The notes under the pieces: generated by a model
Seen by the model: the letters and a program-made list of their open reading frames with translations, nothing else
Database searches by the model: none
What the model was told of the DNA's origin: nothing
Source of the DNA: an uncultured Prevotella sp.
Lineage (GTDB): Bacteria > Bacteroidota > Bacteroidia > Bacteroidales > Bacteroidaceae
Assembly: GCA_900546575.1 (NCBI GenBank)
Contig: URDM01000005.1
Location: 1 to 64,000, forward strand
Direction: 5' to 3'
Length of the DNA stretch: 64,000 bases
Position numbers and translations under genes: made by a program
In this document: positions 45,076 to 53,154 of the stretch, piece by piece
Numbering within the stretch: the first letter of the stretch is position 1
Layout of the letters: the number at the start of each line of letters is the position of its first letter

Positions 45076-46911
45076 TTAGAATGGGAAAATCAGCGGTAAC
45101 ACCACAATCATCACCAGTCCCATGATGATTTGCAACGGCAGTCCCACCTTGATGTAGTCCATGAACGAGTAGCCGCCTGCCTGCATTACGAGTGCGTTTG
45201 GTGGTGTGGAGAATGGCGAGGCGAAGCACATACTTGCTCCCAATGTCACAGCAAAGAGCATGGGGTAGGGGCTTACGCCTATTGCTGCTGCTGACGTAAG
45301 TGCTATGGGCGACATTAGTACAGCTGTTGCGGTATTGCTGATGAACATTGTCAGAAGCGATGTGGTGAAGTAGACACCAGCGAGCAGAGCATAAGGACTT
45401 GCCTGTCCGAGGTTGTCGGCCAGAAGACTTGCTACCATTGCCGATGCTCCTGTCTTTTCCAATGCCACCGACATGGGCAGCATGGCAGCGATGAGCACTA
45501 TGCTCTCCCAGTTTATGGTCTTGTATGCAGCTTCTACAGAGCGTATACATCCGGTGATGACCATAAGCAGTCCTGCCACCATAACGGCCGTGACGGGGGC
45601 TATGGGTATGAAATCGAACACCATAGTAAGAATCATCAATAGCATTATGGCTGCTGCGAGCGGTGCCTTGTAGTCGAGTGTCACGCGAGATGCCTCTTCC
45701 AATGGTTGTCCCATCACAACTATGCCGTCGGCCACGTCGGCTATGCGCGAGATATTCTTCCATTTGCCTTGTATCAGAATGATGTCACCTTGACGGAATG
45801 TCATGTCTGCAAGGCCGTCTGTTATGTAGTTCTCGCCACGACGCACACCAAGTGCATTGACGTTATACAGACGGCGCAATCCAGTCTCTTTAAGAGTTTT
45901 GCCACACAAACGTGAGTTGTGCATCAGCACTACCTCGGCTATACCAATGTCGTAGAAAGCCAGTTCCTCACTTGTCTTGTTGAGCTTCATGTCGGCAGCG
46001 AACTGCATAGCTTGTGCAGGATCACCACTTACGTATACTATATCGCCTTCGGTGAGCTTGGTATCAGGACCAGCAAGACGCTGTTCCACTTCTTTCATCA
46101 GTGGTGAACGGGGCTGTTTGATGCGACGTACTTCAAGTACGGTCAGCCCGTAGCGGTGATGAATGTCAAGCTCGGCAAGTGTTTTATTGTTGGCTATTGA
46201 CAGCTTGCCTACGGCGAATACCGAGAGATTGCCCTTCAGATTGTATTCTTCCATTAGGTCATCGAGCGATTTGGCTCGCTTCTTGCCAGTCTCGCCGTCC
46301 TGGCGCTGCTTGCCTCCGTTGAGGATGTGCTTGCTCAACGGCAGCAGCACAACTATGCCTACGATTATGCAGACAATACCTACGGGCAGGAAACTGAAGA
46401 ACTTCAATGGCTCAAAACCGTTCTCGGTCAGGGCTTCTTGAATGACGAGGTTGGGCGGAGTACCGATGAGCGTAAGCATACCGCCCATACTGCTGGCAAA
46501 GGCAAGAGGCATAAGTAGTCGACTGGCACGCATTTTTGCCTTTTGCGCAAGACTTACTACTATAGGCATCATTAGGGCTACGGTTCCTGTATTGCTCACG
46601 AAAGCACCTATCACCGCTGTTACTACCATCAACAGCAGAAACAGACAGAGTTCGCTGTCGCCTGCCAAGGTCATCAGCTTACCAGATGCTTTCTTTGCCA
46701 ATCCGGTTTGCACGATGGCACCTCCTACAACAAACAGTCCCACCATCATTATTACTACCGAGTTGGAAAATCCAGACAGGGCTTCCTGAGGTGTGAGTAT
46801 TCCGGTGAGCAGTAGGGCGACGAGGGCGCACAAAGCGACGAGGTCGGAGCGAACTTTGCCCATGGCGAAGAACACAGCCGAAAGAACTAAGATAATAATG
46901 GTTGTTGTCAT
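45076..46911 (-). CDS. SLC13-family permease with two TrkA-C domains
   Basis: A 611-residue anion/dicarboxylate-type permease from the ATG at 46911 (MTTTIIILVLSAVFF). The two membrane halves each carry the NTGTVALMMPIV and NTATAVLMSPIAL family motifs; about 225 residues of soluble sequence between them form two TrkA-C domains (the GDIVYVSGDP and GDIILIQGKW segments). The ion or acid carried cannot be predicted; some such proteins move sulfate or dicarboxylates. The longer frame runs upstream but its start codon is not supported. A perfect promoter precedes it. Confidence 0.9.
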   Translation of the reverse strand: MTTTIIILVLSAVFFAMGKVRSDLVALCALVALLLTGILTPQEALSGFSNSVVIMMVGLFVVGGAIVQTGLAKKASGKLMTLAGDSELCLFLLLMVVTAVIGAFVSNTGTVALMMPIVVSLAQKAKMRASRLLMPLAFASSMGGMLTLIGTPPNLVIQEALTENGFEPLKFFSFLPVGIVCIIVGIVVLLPLSKHILNGGKQRQDGETGKKRAKSLDDLMEEYNLKGNLSVFAVGKLSIANNKTLAELDIHHRYGLTVLEVRRIKQPRSPLMKEVEQRLAGPDTKLTEGDIVYVSGDPAQAMQFAADMKLNKTSEELAFYDIGIAEVVLMHNSRLCGKTLKETGLRRLYNVNALGVRRGENYITDGLADMTFRQGDIILIQGKWKNISRIADVADGIVVMGQPLEEASRVTLDYKAPLAAAIMLLMILTMVFDFIPIAPVTAVMVAGLLMVITGCIRSVEAAYKTINWESIVLIAAMLPMSVALEKTGASAMVASLLADNLGQASPYALLAGVYFTTSLLTMFISNTATAVLMSPIALTSAAAIGVSPYPMLFAVTLGASMCFASPFSTPPNALVMQAGGYSFMDYIKVGLPLQIIMGLVMIVVLPLIFPF

Positions 46912-46939
46912 GTGATTGTCGTATTTTCCTTTTTGATTA

Positions 46940-46970
46940 CAAAGATAACTCAAATAGAAGAAAGTACAAA
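46940..46970 (-). promoter_or_regulatory. Promoter of the SLC13 permease gene
   Basis: On the minus strand TTTG (46967-46970), 19 bases, TATCTTTG (46940-46947), 28 bases ahead of the chosen start and within the longer open frame, which supports the short start. Confidence 0.8.
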
Positions 46971-47021
46971 AAAGAAAGCGTTATTTATTATTTTAACCCT
47001 TTAGAAAGTATTATAATACTA

Positions 47022-47073
47022 CTTGGTCAAGTAATATATAATACTTTGCCATTTTATATATATTACTTGACCA
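47022..47073. repeat. AT-rich phrase palindrome between the TtcA-like and SLC13 genes
   Basis: GGTCAAGTAATATATAA at 47025-47041 is mirrored by TTATATATATTACTTGACC at 47054-47072 with a 12-base loop; the phrase ATATATATT recurs just outside. It lies between a gene end and the SLC13 promoter. Confidence 0.75.
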
Positions 47074-47074
47074 T

Positions 47075-47815
47075 TTAATATATATTGCTTTTGCTGACGA
47101 TTTTTCCTTCCTTTTCCAAAGCGTGCCAAATAGAATACCGCGCTTCCGGATTTATGCGTTCTATCTCCTCAAATACTCTCCGCATATCTGTACGGTTGGA
47201 CACTTTTTCGTAAGGGCAATTCTTCAGTTGTTTCTCATAACTGCACAGGCTTGCATATTCCTTGATGTCGCTCTCCTTGAGCAGACACAAAGGTCGGATT
47301 ATAGTAAGTAGCATCTTGGTCATTTGCATTACGGCTGGCATTGTTGAGAATGAGCCTTGAAAGAATTGGTTGAGCATAGCCGTGTGTATGATGTCGTCCA
47401 TGTGGTGACCAAGGGCTATCTTGTTGAAGTTGAAATCCTGGGCAAAACGGAAAAGTGCCTTACGGCGGTGCCATGAGCATAGAAAACAGGCTGGCTTGTC
47501 TGTTTTGTTTGTATCGTCAAATTCTGTGGTGATGACATGTAGTCTTACTCCATGTTCGTTTGCAAATCGTTCCAAATAAGAAGTGTCCGATTCGTAATGG
47601 ATGTTTTTCATGCGTACATGTACGGCTTCAACTTCTATTCGGGGCTTGAATATACGCTGGCGACGTGCGAGCATCTCAAGCAAACACAACGAGTCTTTTC
47701 CTCCTGAGAGTCCGATGAGGATACGGTCGCCGTCGGCGAGCATAGAGTAGTCGGTGAGTGCCTTTTGAAACTGCTTGTAGAGTTGATGGTTAAGAATCTG
47801 TTGGCGGGTTCTCAT
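47075..47815 (-). CDS. TtcA-like tRNA 2-thiocytidine synthetase (PP-loop ATPase)
   Basis: A PP-loop ATP-pyrophosphatase of 246 residues (LIGLSGGKDSLCLLEML near residue 32). The CFLCSWHRRKAL CxxC pair near residue 115, the GHHMDD segment near 137 and the later CPYEKVSN cysteine match the three Fe-S ligands of TtcA, which thiolates cytidine 32 of tRNA. It is shorter than E. coli TtcA. It sits 42 bases after the DUF486 gene on the same strand. Confidence 0.88.
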   Translation of the reverse strand: MRTRQQILNHQLYKQFQKALTDYSMLADGDRILIGLSGGKDSLCLLEMLARRQRIFKPRIEVEAVHVRMKNIHYESDTSYLERFANEHGVRLHVITTEFDDTNKTDKPACFLCSWHRRKALFRFAQDFNFNKIALGHHMDDIIHTAMLNQFFQGSFSTMPAVMQMTKMLLTIIRPLCLLKESDIKEYASLCSYEKQLKNCPYEKVSNRTDMRRVFEEIERINPEARYSIWHALEKEGKIVSKSNIY

Positions 47816-47857
47816 TTCTTGAGATAATAAATCGTGAAACTAACGCATTCTGTCCGT

Positions 47858-48223
47858 TTACTTGAATACGAGATAAACGGCTGCAATAATGAAAACGAAG
47901 GCAAGCAGGTGGTTCCATTTCAAGGTCTCTCCCTGGAACATAATGTTAGCAATGAGTGCGAACACAATAAGACTGATGCACTCTTGCACCACTTTCAATT
48001 GAACTAACGAGAAAGGGCCTCCATTGCCTTGAAAACCAATACGGTTGGCTGGTACCTGACAACAATACTCAAAAAATGCTATTCCCCATGAAAATGCAAT
48101 AACACCAATCAATGGCCAATGGCTTGACACACCTGTCTGCTGAAGTTTCAAATGTCCATACCATGCCAATGTCATGAAAATGTTAGAAAGAATAAGTAAA
48201 ATAATAGTGTAGAATCCTGACAT
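47858..48223 (-). CDS. DMT-family small membrane protein (DUF486)
   Basis: A 121-residue four-helix membrane protein of the DUF486 drug/metabolite-transporter-like family, starting MSGFYTIILLILSNIFM at the ATG 48223. The motif AFFEYCCQVPANRIG near residue 61 is characteristic. Function unknown. The open frame could start 12 codons earlier, but that extension lies within the adjacent palindromic repeat and looks non-native. Confidence 0.85.
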   Translation of the reverse strand: MSGFYTIILLILSNIFMTLAWYGHLKLQQTGVSSHWPLIGVIAFSWGIAFFEYCCQVPANRIGFQGNGGPFSLVQLKVVQECISLIVFALIANIMFQGETLKWNHLLAFVFIIAAVYLVFK

Positions 48224-48240
48224 ATTAGTTAATTTATTAC

Positions 48241-48338
48241 AGCCCCACTTCCAGCCCATCCACGCAGGGAGGAGAGATTTCTTTGCAATCTGTACATATT
48301 ACTCCCCTCCCTGCGGGGGAGGGGTTGGGGGTAGGGCT
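48241..48338. repeat. 98-bp imperfect palindromic intergenic element
   Basis: The left arm AGCCCCACTTCCAGCCCATCC...GCAGGGAGGAGAG (48241-48276) is an imperfect inverted copy of the right arm (48301-48338, ACTCCCCTCCCTGCGGGGGA and on to GGGTAGGGCT), with a loop of about 24 bases. GC-rich, unlike the surrounding spacer, and non-coding. It resembles short repeat elements seen in Bacteroidota intergenic regions, by recall. Confidence 0.8.
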
Positions 48339-48349
48339 CATGTTTTTTG

Positions 48350-50701
48350 TTAATTGTTTCTCAGTCTCTCGTCCATGGCAGCAGCCGCTCTACGACCGTC
48401 GCCCATAGCGAGGATAACTGTTGCTCCACCGCGTACTATATCGCCACCTGCGAATATCTCTGGTCGTGAGCTCTGCATTTGCTCGTTAACAGCAATAGTG
48501 TTCTTGCGTCCGAGTTCAAGTCCCTTAATAGAGTTAGGTACGAGCGGGTTGGGCGATACGCCTACAGCCACGATTACCTGATCAACATCTATCGTTACGG
48601 TCTTGCCTTCTACCGGAACAGGCTTGCAGCGTCCGCTTGCGTCCGGTTCGCCCAATTCCATCACCTGAAGTATGGCTGCCTTTACGGCTCCCTTCTCGTC
48701 GGCAATGTATTCTATCGGATTGTGAAGAGTGAGGAAGTTGATTCCCTCCTCCTTGGCGTGCTTCACCTCCTCAAGACGAGCAGGCATCTCTGCCTCCGAG
48801 CGACGATAAACGAGTGTCACGTCGCCACCAAGACGTTTGGCTGTACGGCAAGAGTCCATAGCTGTGTTGCCACCACCTACTACAAGTACATGCTTGCCTA
48901 TGTTGATAGGAGTATCGGTGAGAGGATTGGCTGCATCCATGAGGTTCACACGTGTCAGGTATTCATTCGATGACATGATGTTCAGAGCATTCTCGCCCTT
49001 TATACCCATGAAGTTAGGCAATCCGGCACCAGAACCTACAAATATTCCCTTAAAGCCTTCTGCCTCAAGCTGGTCGGTAGTGATCGTCTTGCCTATGATG
49101 CAGTCGGTAGTGAAGACAACCCCCATCTTCTTCAGGTTCTCTATCTCTACGTCAACAATGCGGTTGGGCAGACGGAATTCAGGAATACCATATTTCAGTA
49201 CTCCGCCTATTTCGTGCAGAGCCTCAAAGACGTGTACTTCATAACCCATTTTCACCATGTCGCCGGCAAAGCTCAATCCCGAAGGACCACTACCTACCAC
49301 GGCTACCTTAATGCCGTTCTTAGGAGCCATATCGGGGATGGCAATGTTTCCGCTCTCGCGTTCGAAGTCGGCAGCGAAACGCTCCAGGTATCCGATTGCC
49401 ACGGCAGGTTCATTCATCTTCAGATGGATACACTTGCTTTCGCATTGCTTCTCTTGCGGGCAGACGCGACCACATACGGCTGGCAGGGCAGATGTGCTCT
49501 TCAATACCTTGGCAGCTGCGAGGAACTGTCCACGCTCAATGTTCTTGATAAAAGAAGGAATGTTGATATTAACCGGACAACCTTCAACACAGGCAGGTTT
49601 GCCACAGTCGAGACAACGATGCGCCTCGCGTACAGCCATTTCCTTGGTAAGACCCTTGTTCACTTCCTCGGTACGTGTTGTAGCGCGGTATACGGGGTCG
49701 AGTTCTGGCATCTGTACACGTTCTATAGCCTTGCGGTCGGTAGGCTTCATGGCAGCGCGCAATTCCTTACGCCATTCTGCATTACGGTCAGTAAGCTGTT
49801 CAATAGTCTCATTGGTTGGCTCTACATCCATGCAAGTGGCGCATACAGTAGTTACAGCCTTTTTCTCTACGTCACGCAAATGCTCCTCGTAGTGCTCCAT
49901 TTCCTCACGCTCAGCATCACGGAATGTACCCATACGCTTGAACATTTCATCCCAATCGACAAGTGCTCCATCAAACTCAGGTCCATCAATGCACACAAAC
50001 TTGGTCTTGCCGCCAATAGATAGTCGGCAGGCTCCGCACATACCTGTGCCGTCAACCATGATTGTGTTTAATGAAACTTCAACTGGGATATTATATTTCT
50101 GTGCCATGAGGCAGCTGAACTTCATCATAATAGGAGGACCAATGGCAAACACCTTGTCAACGTGCTCTTCCTGGTTGATGAATTTCTCTATACCTACTGT
50201 CACAACACCCTTTTCGCCATACGATCCGTCGTCAGTCATGATGATAAGTTCGTCGCTGCTCTGGCGCACCTCATCCTCAAGTATTACGAGGTCTTTGCTA
50301 CGTCCGGCAATAACCGACAATACACGGTTGCCAGCAGCCTTCAATGCACGAATGATGGGAAGCATAGGAGCTACGCCAACGCCACCGCCAGCACATACTA
50401 CCGTGCCGAAGTTTTCTATGTGAGTAGGATTGCCAAGAGGACCAACAACGTCGGTGATATAATCGCCTTCATTAAGGCTGCACAGTTTTGTCGATGAAAG
50501 GCCTACCTTCTGCACTACGATGGTTATCGTGCCGCGCTCTATGTCAGCATCGGCAATAGTCAGAGGCACACGCTCACCATTTTCGCCAACACGCACAATA
50601 ATGAAATTGCCCGCCTTGCGACTTTTTGCTATCAATGGTGCTTCAATCTCAAAAAGATAAACCTTTTCCGAGAACTGCTTTTTCAGTACGATTTTGTTCA
50701 T
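48350..50701 (-). CDS. Fused NfnAB-like / GltD-type NADPH oxidoreductase
   Basis: A 783-residue two-part flavoprotein. Residues 1-280 resemble the dihydroorotate-dehydrogenase-B electron-transfer subunit/NfnA (FAD and NAD domains), with cluster ligand candidates Asp217, Cys222, Cys225 and Cys237 in VDGTGMCGACRLSIGG. Residues about 320-783 resemble GltD/NfnB: two ferredoxin-like cysteine sets (CLDCGKPACVEGCP, CGRVCPQEKQCESKC) and two dinucleotide-binding folds (VVGSGPSGLSFAG; VVGGGNTAMD). No glutamate synthase large subunit is near. I favour an electron-bifurcating NADH/ferredoxin:NADP+ transhydrogenase over true glutamate synthase. Confidence 0.85.
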   Translation of the reverse strand: MNKIVLKKQFSEKVYLFEIEAPLIAKSRKAGNFIIVRVGENGERVPLTIADADIERGTITIVVQKVGLSSTKLCSLNEGDYITDVVGPLGNPTHIENFGTVVCAGGGVGVAPMLPIIRALKAAGNRVLSVIAGRSKDLVILEDEVRQSSDELIIMTDDGSYGEKGVVTVGIEKFINQEEHVDKVFAIGPPIMMKFSCLMAQKYNIPVEVSLNTIMVDGTGMCGACRLSIGGKTKFVCIDGPEFDGALVDWDEMFKRMGTFRDAEREEMEHYEEHLRDVEKKAVTTVCATCMDVEPTNETIEQLTDRNAEWRKELRAAMKPTDRKAIERVQMPELDPVYRATTRTEEVNKGLTKEMAVREAHRCLDCGKPACVEGCPVNINIPSFIKNIERGQFLAAAKVLKSTSALPAVCGRVCPQEKQCESKCIHLKMNEPAVAIGYLERFAADFERESGNIAIPDMAPKNGIKVAVVGSGPSGLSFAGDMVKMGYEVHVFEALHEIGGVLKYGIPEFRLPNRIVDVEIENLKKMGVVFTTDCIIGKTITTDQLEAEGFKGIFVGSGAGLPNFMGIKGENALNIMSSNEYLTRVNLMDAANPLTDTPINIGKHVLVVGGGNTAMDSCRTAKRLGGDVTLVYRRSEAEMPARLEEVKHAKEEGINFLTLHNPIEYIADEKGAVKAAILQVMELGEPDASGRCKPVPVEGKTVTIDVDQVIVAVGVSPNPLVPNSIKGLELGRKNTIAVNEQMQSSRPEIFAGGDIVRGGATVILAMGDGRRAAAAMDERLRNN

Positions 50702-50777
50702 GTTGTAGTAATGTTATTGTTTTAAGTTAGGTTTGATAAAGGGTATTAGTATTAAAAAAAGGAAGAAAAAAGAAGTT

Positions 50778-50805
50778 AAGGAGCCAGTATTTACTGACTC
50801 CTTTT
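50778..50805 (-). terminator. Terminator after serS
   Basis: AAGGAGCCAGTA and TACTGACTCCTT (50778-50789 and 50792-50803) form a 12-base stem with one wobble around a tiny loop; on the minus strand a U-poor tail follows, so activity on the plus strand may be better. Confidence 0.6.
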
Positions 50806-50858
50806 ATTCTTTGCTTCTGTATGCAGGCTTTGTTATTTATAAACAAGTTGTCTGCTAT

Positions 50859-52148
50859 TTAGAAATTCTTGTCGTCGAGCATGTCGAATCCGCAGTAAGG
50901 AACGAGCACCTTCGGTACACGGATGCCTTCGGGAGTCTGATTGTTCTCGATAATGGCAGCTACGATACGCGGAAGAGCGAGTGCCGAACCATTGAGTGTA
51001 TGGCACAGTTCAATCTTTCTTGTCTCGGCGTTGCGATAACGACAATGCAGACGGTTGGCCTGATAGCTCTCGAAGTTGGATACTGAAGAAACCTCGAGCC
51101 AACGCTTCTGGGCTGCACTCCAAACCTCGAAGTCATAGCAGATGGCTGATGTGAAACTCATGTCACCACCGCACAGACGAAGAATGTGGTACGGGAGCTC
51201 AAGCTTCTTGAGCAGACCCTCTACGTGTACAAGCATCTCATCAAGCGACTGGTATGAGTGCTCAGGCTTGTCGATGCGCACAATCTCTACCTTGTCAAAC
51301 TGATGCAGACGATTCAGACCACGTACGTCCTTGCCGTATGAACCAGCCTCACGACGGAAGCAAGCTGAGTAAGCACAACGCTTGATTGGCAGATCCTTCT
51401 CGTCGAGAATCTCGTCGCGGAAGATGTTTGTTACTGGAACCTCAGCAGTAGGGATGAGGTAAAGGTTGTCGAGCTGACACTGGTACATCTGGGCTTCCTT
51501 GTCGGGAAGCTGACCTGTGCCGTAGCCAGAAGCCTCGTTTACTACGTATGGCGGCTGTACCTCAAGATAGCCGCTCTTGCGAGCTTCATCAAGGAAGAAA
51601 GCCTCAAGTGCGCGCTGCAGGCGAGCCATCTTGCCTATATAAATAGGGAATCCTGCACCTGTAATCTTCACACCAAGGTCGAAGTCGATGAGATTGAACT
51701 TCTTGCAAAGGTCCCAATGGCAGAGCGCATCTTCAGGGAGATTAGGCATTTCGCCGCCTTCCTTTACTACAACATTGTCGCTCGCATCCTTACCTTCGGG
51801 CACGTCATCGTTAGGTATATTTGGAATAGTGCAGAGCTTGGCAATAAGGTCTTTCTCGGCCTGTGCCTTTGTCTCTTCCAAAGCCTTGTTGTTCTCCTTT
51901 ATTGCTGCAACCTTAGCCTTTATTTCATCGGCCTCCTGCTTGTTGCCCTGCTTCATAAGGGCACCAATCTGAGCTGCCATCTTCTTGGCTTCCGAAAGGT
52001 TTCTGTCAAGTTCCTGCTGTGTCTCGCGGCGACGCTTGTCGATAGCGAGAACTTCGTTGATGGCTTCCTCTGCACCTGCAAAGTGCTTTTTGTTCAAGCC
52101 TTTGATAACACGTTCAGTTTCCTCACTGATGAGTTTAAGTGTAAGCAT
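50859..52148 (-). CDS. serS: Seryl-tRNA synthetase
   Basis: Charges tRNA-Ser. The 429 residues start with the long antiparallel coiled-coil arm (about 30-100, rich in Lys/Glu/Ala), then the class II catalytic core: motif 2 in FRREAGSYGKDVRGL near 260 and motif 3 in NGSALALPRIVAAIIENNQ near 386. Intact and single-gene, with a TAATTTTG promoter element upstream. Confidence 0.97.
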   Translation of the reverse strand: MLTLKLISEETERVIKGLNKKHFAGAEEAINEVLAIDKRRRETQQELDRNLSEAKKMAAQIGALMKQGNKQEADEIKAKVAAIKENNKALEETKAQAEKDLIAKLCTIPNIPNDDVPEGKDASDNVVVKEGGEMPNLPEDALCHWDLCKKFNLIDFDLGVKITGAGFPIYIGKMARLQRALEAFFLDEARKSGYLEVQPPYVVNEASGYGTGQLPDKEAQMYQCQLDNLYLIPTAEVPVTNIFRDEILDEKDLPIKRCAYSACFRREAGSYGKDVRGLNRLHQFDKVEIVRIDKPEHSYQSLDEMLVHVEGLLKKLELPYHILRLCGGDMSFTSAICYDFEVWSAAQKRWLEVSSVSNFESYQANRLHCRYRNAETRKIELCHTLNGSALALPRIVAAIIENNQTPEGIRVPKVLVPYCGFDMLDDKNF

Positions 52149-52205
52149 ATGCTAAATAGTTAAATATTAATATGCGTTGTGTATGTTATAATTCTATTCA
52201 AGATA

Positions 52206-52238
52206 CAAAATTACACAAAAAAATCCTTTTACGGCAAT
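52206..52238 (-). promoter_or_regulatory. Promoter of serS
   Basis: TAATTTTG (52206-52213) with ATTG (52235-52238) 21 bases upstream on the minus strand; the spacing is one base long. Confidence 0.55.
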
Positions 52239-52264
52239 ATTTAACTCCTGTTTTTTATAAAAGC

Positions 52265-52304
52265 ATTAATCCCAATCTTCAAGTAGATGAAGATTGGGAT
52301 TAAT
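52265..52304 (-). terminator. Terminator after rplU-rpmA
   Basis: ATTAATCCCAATCTTC at 52265-52280 is a perfect inverted repeat of GAAGATTGGGATTAAT at 52289-52304, with an 8-base loop. On the minus strand it is followed by GCTTTTATA, a short T run. Confidence 0.8.
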
Positions 52305-52335
52305 ATGTTTGTTTGGAATAGTTTTTTTATTTTAA

Positions 52336-52599
52336 TTAAGCCTCAGCTTCGGGTATTACGGAAACAGTGCTCTTGTCGTTACGACCCTTGCGGAAGTTAA
52401 CGATACCGTCAACCAATGCATAGAGTGTGTCATCCTTGCCAATACCTACATTCAAGCCCGGGTTGTGCTTTGTACCACGCTGACGAACGATAATGTTGCC
52501 TGCGATGCACTTCTGGCCACCCCAGATCTTAACGCCTAATCTTTGAGAAGCTGATTCACGTCCGTTCTTAGAACTACCTACACCTTTTTTATGTGCCAT
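52336..52599 (-). CDS. rpmA: Large-subunit ribosomal protein bL27
   Basis: An 87-residue component of the 50S peptidyl-transferase region. The N-terminus is [16 protein letters not shown], without the cleavable extension found in Firmicutes L27. The NIIVRQRG and [14 protein letters not shown] segments are typical. 18 bases downstream of rplU. Confidence 0.98.
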   Translation of the reverse strand: MAHKKGVGSSKNGRESASQRLGVKIWGGQKCIAGNIIVRQRGTKHNPGLNVGIGKDDTLYALVDGIVNFRKGRNDKSTVSVIPEAEA

Positions 52600-52617
52600 T
52601 TCTTGTTCCTCCTAAAT

Positions 52618-52935
52618 TTAAGCGATTACCTCTTTGATTGCTATCTCTGTGAACTGCTCACGGTGACCGTTCTTCTTGCGATAGTCCTTGCGGCGCTTCA
52701 TCTTGAAGACGATAACCTTCTCGCCCTTAACGAGCGGGTTCACAACCTCACATACGACTTTTGCACCTTCTACGGCAGGTGCACCTACCTGTACTGAACC
52801 TTCATTGTCAACAAGCAGTACCTTGTTGAATTCAACAGTCTGGCCTTCCTGAGCGTCCTTGATGTGGTGAACGAAGAGCTTCTTGCCCTGCTCTGCCTTA
52901 AACTGCTGACCGTTAATCTCTACGATTGCGTACAT
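52618..52935 (-). CDS. rplU: Large-subunit ribosomal protein bL21
   Basis: A 105-residue 50S protein that binds 23S r[23 protein letters not shown] at the N-terminus and [19 protein letters not shown] near the C-terminus are family signatures. First gene of the conserved rplU-rpmA pair. Confidence 0.98.
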   Translation of the reverse strand: MYAIVEINGQQFKAEQGKKLFVHHIKDAQEGQTVEFNKVLLVDNEGSVQVGAPAVEGAKVVCEVVNPLVKGEKVIVFKMKRRKDYRKKNGHREQFTEIAIKEVIA

Positions 52936-53021
52936 TTAAAAAATAATATAAACGGGTTTTTCCGTGAGGCGAACAACGTCGTGCTGTTACTTTTTCGAGC
53001 CTCGGCGGATTAAATCGGCTG

Positions 53022-53029
53022 CAAAGGTA
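53022..53029 (-). promoter_or_regulatory. -7 element for rplU-rpmA
   Basis: TACCTTTG on the minus strand, 86 bases before rplU, leaving a leader long enough for control by structure. A small inverted repeat (GTAGCAT/ATGCTAC, 53042-53059) overlaps the -33 position. Confidence 0.6.
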
Positions 53030-53095
53030 CTAATATTTTGTGTAGCATAAAAATGCTACGGATTGATTTTTGAAAAGTTTAACAGAATATAACGG

Positions 53096-53122
53096 AAAAG
53101 GGTGTACTTTGTGAGCACACCC
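53096..53122 (-). terminator. Terminator after the transglutaminase-like gene
   Basis: GGGTGT at 53100-53105 pairs with ACACCC at 53117-53122; on the minus strand a TTTT run follows at 53096-53099. Confidence 0.65.
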
Positions 53123-53154
53123 TTTCTATTACATTAATATTAAAGCCTATAAGA

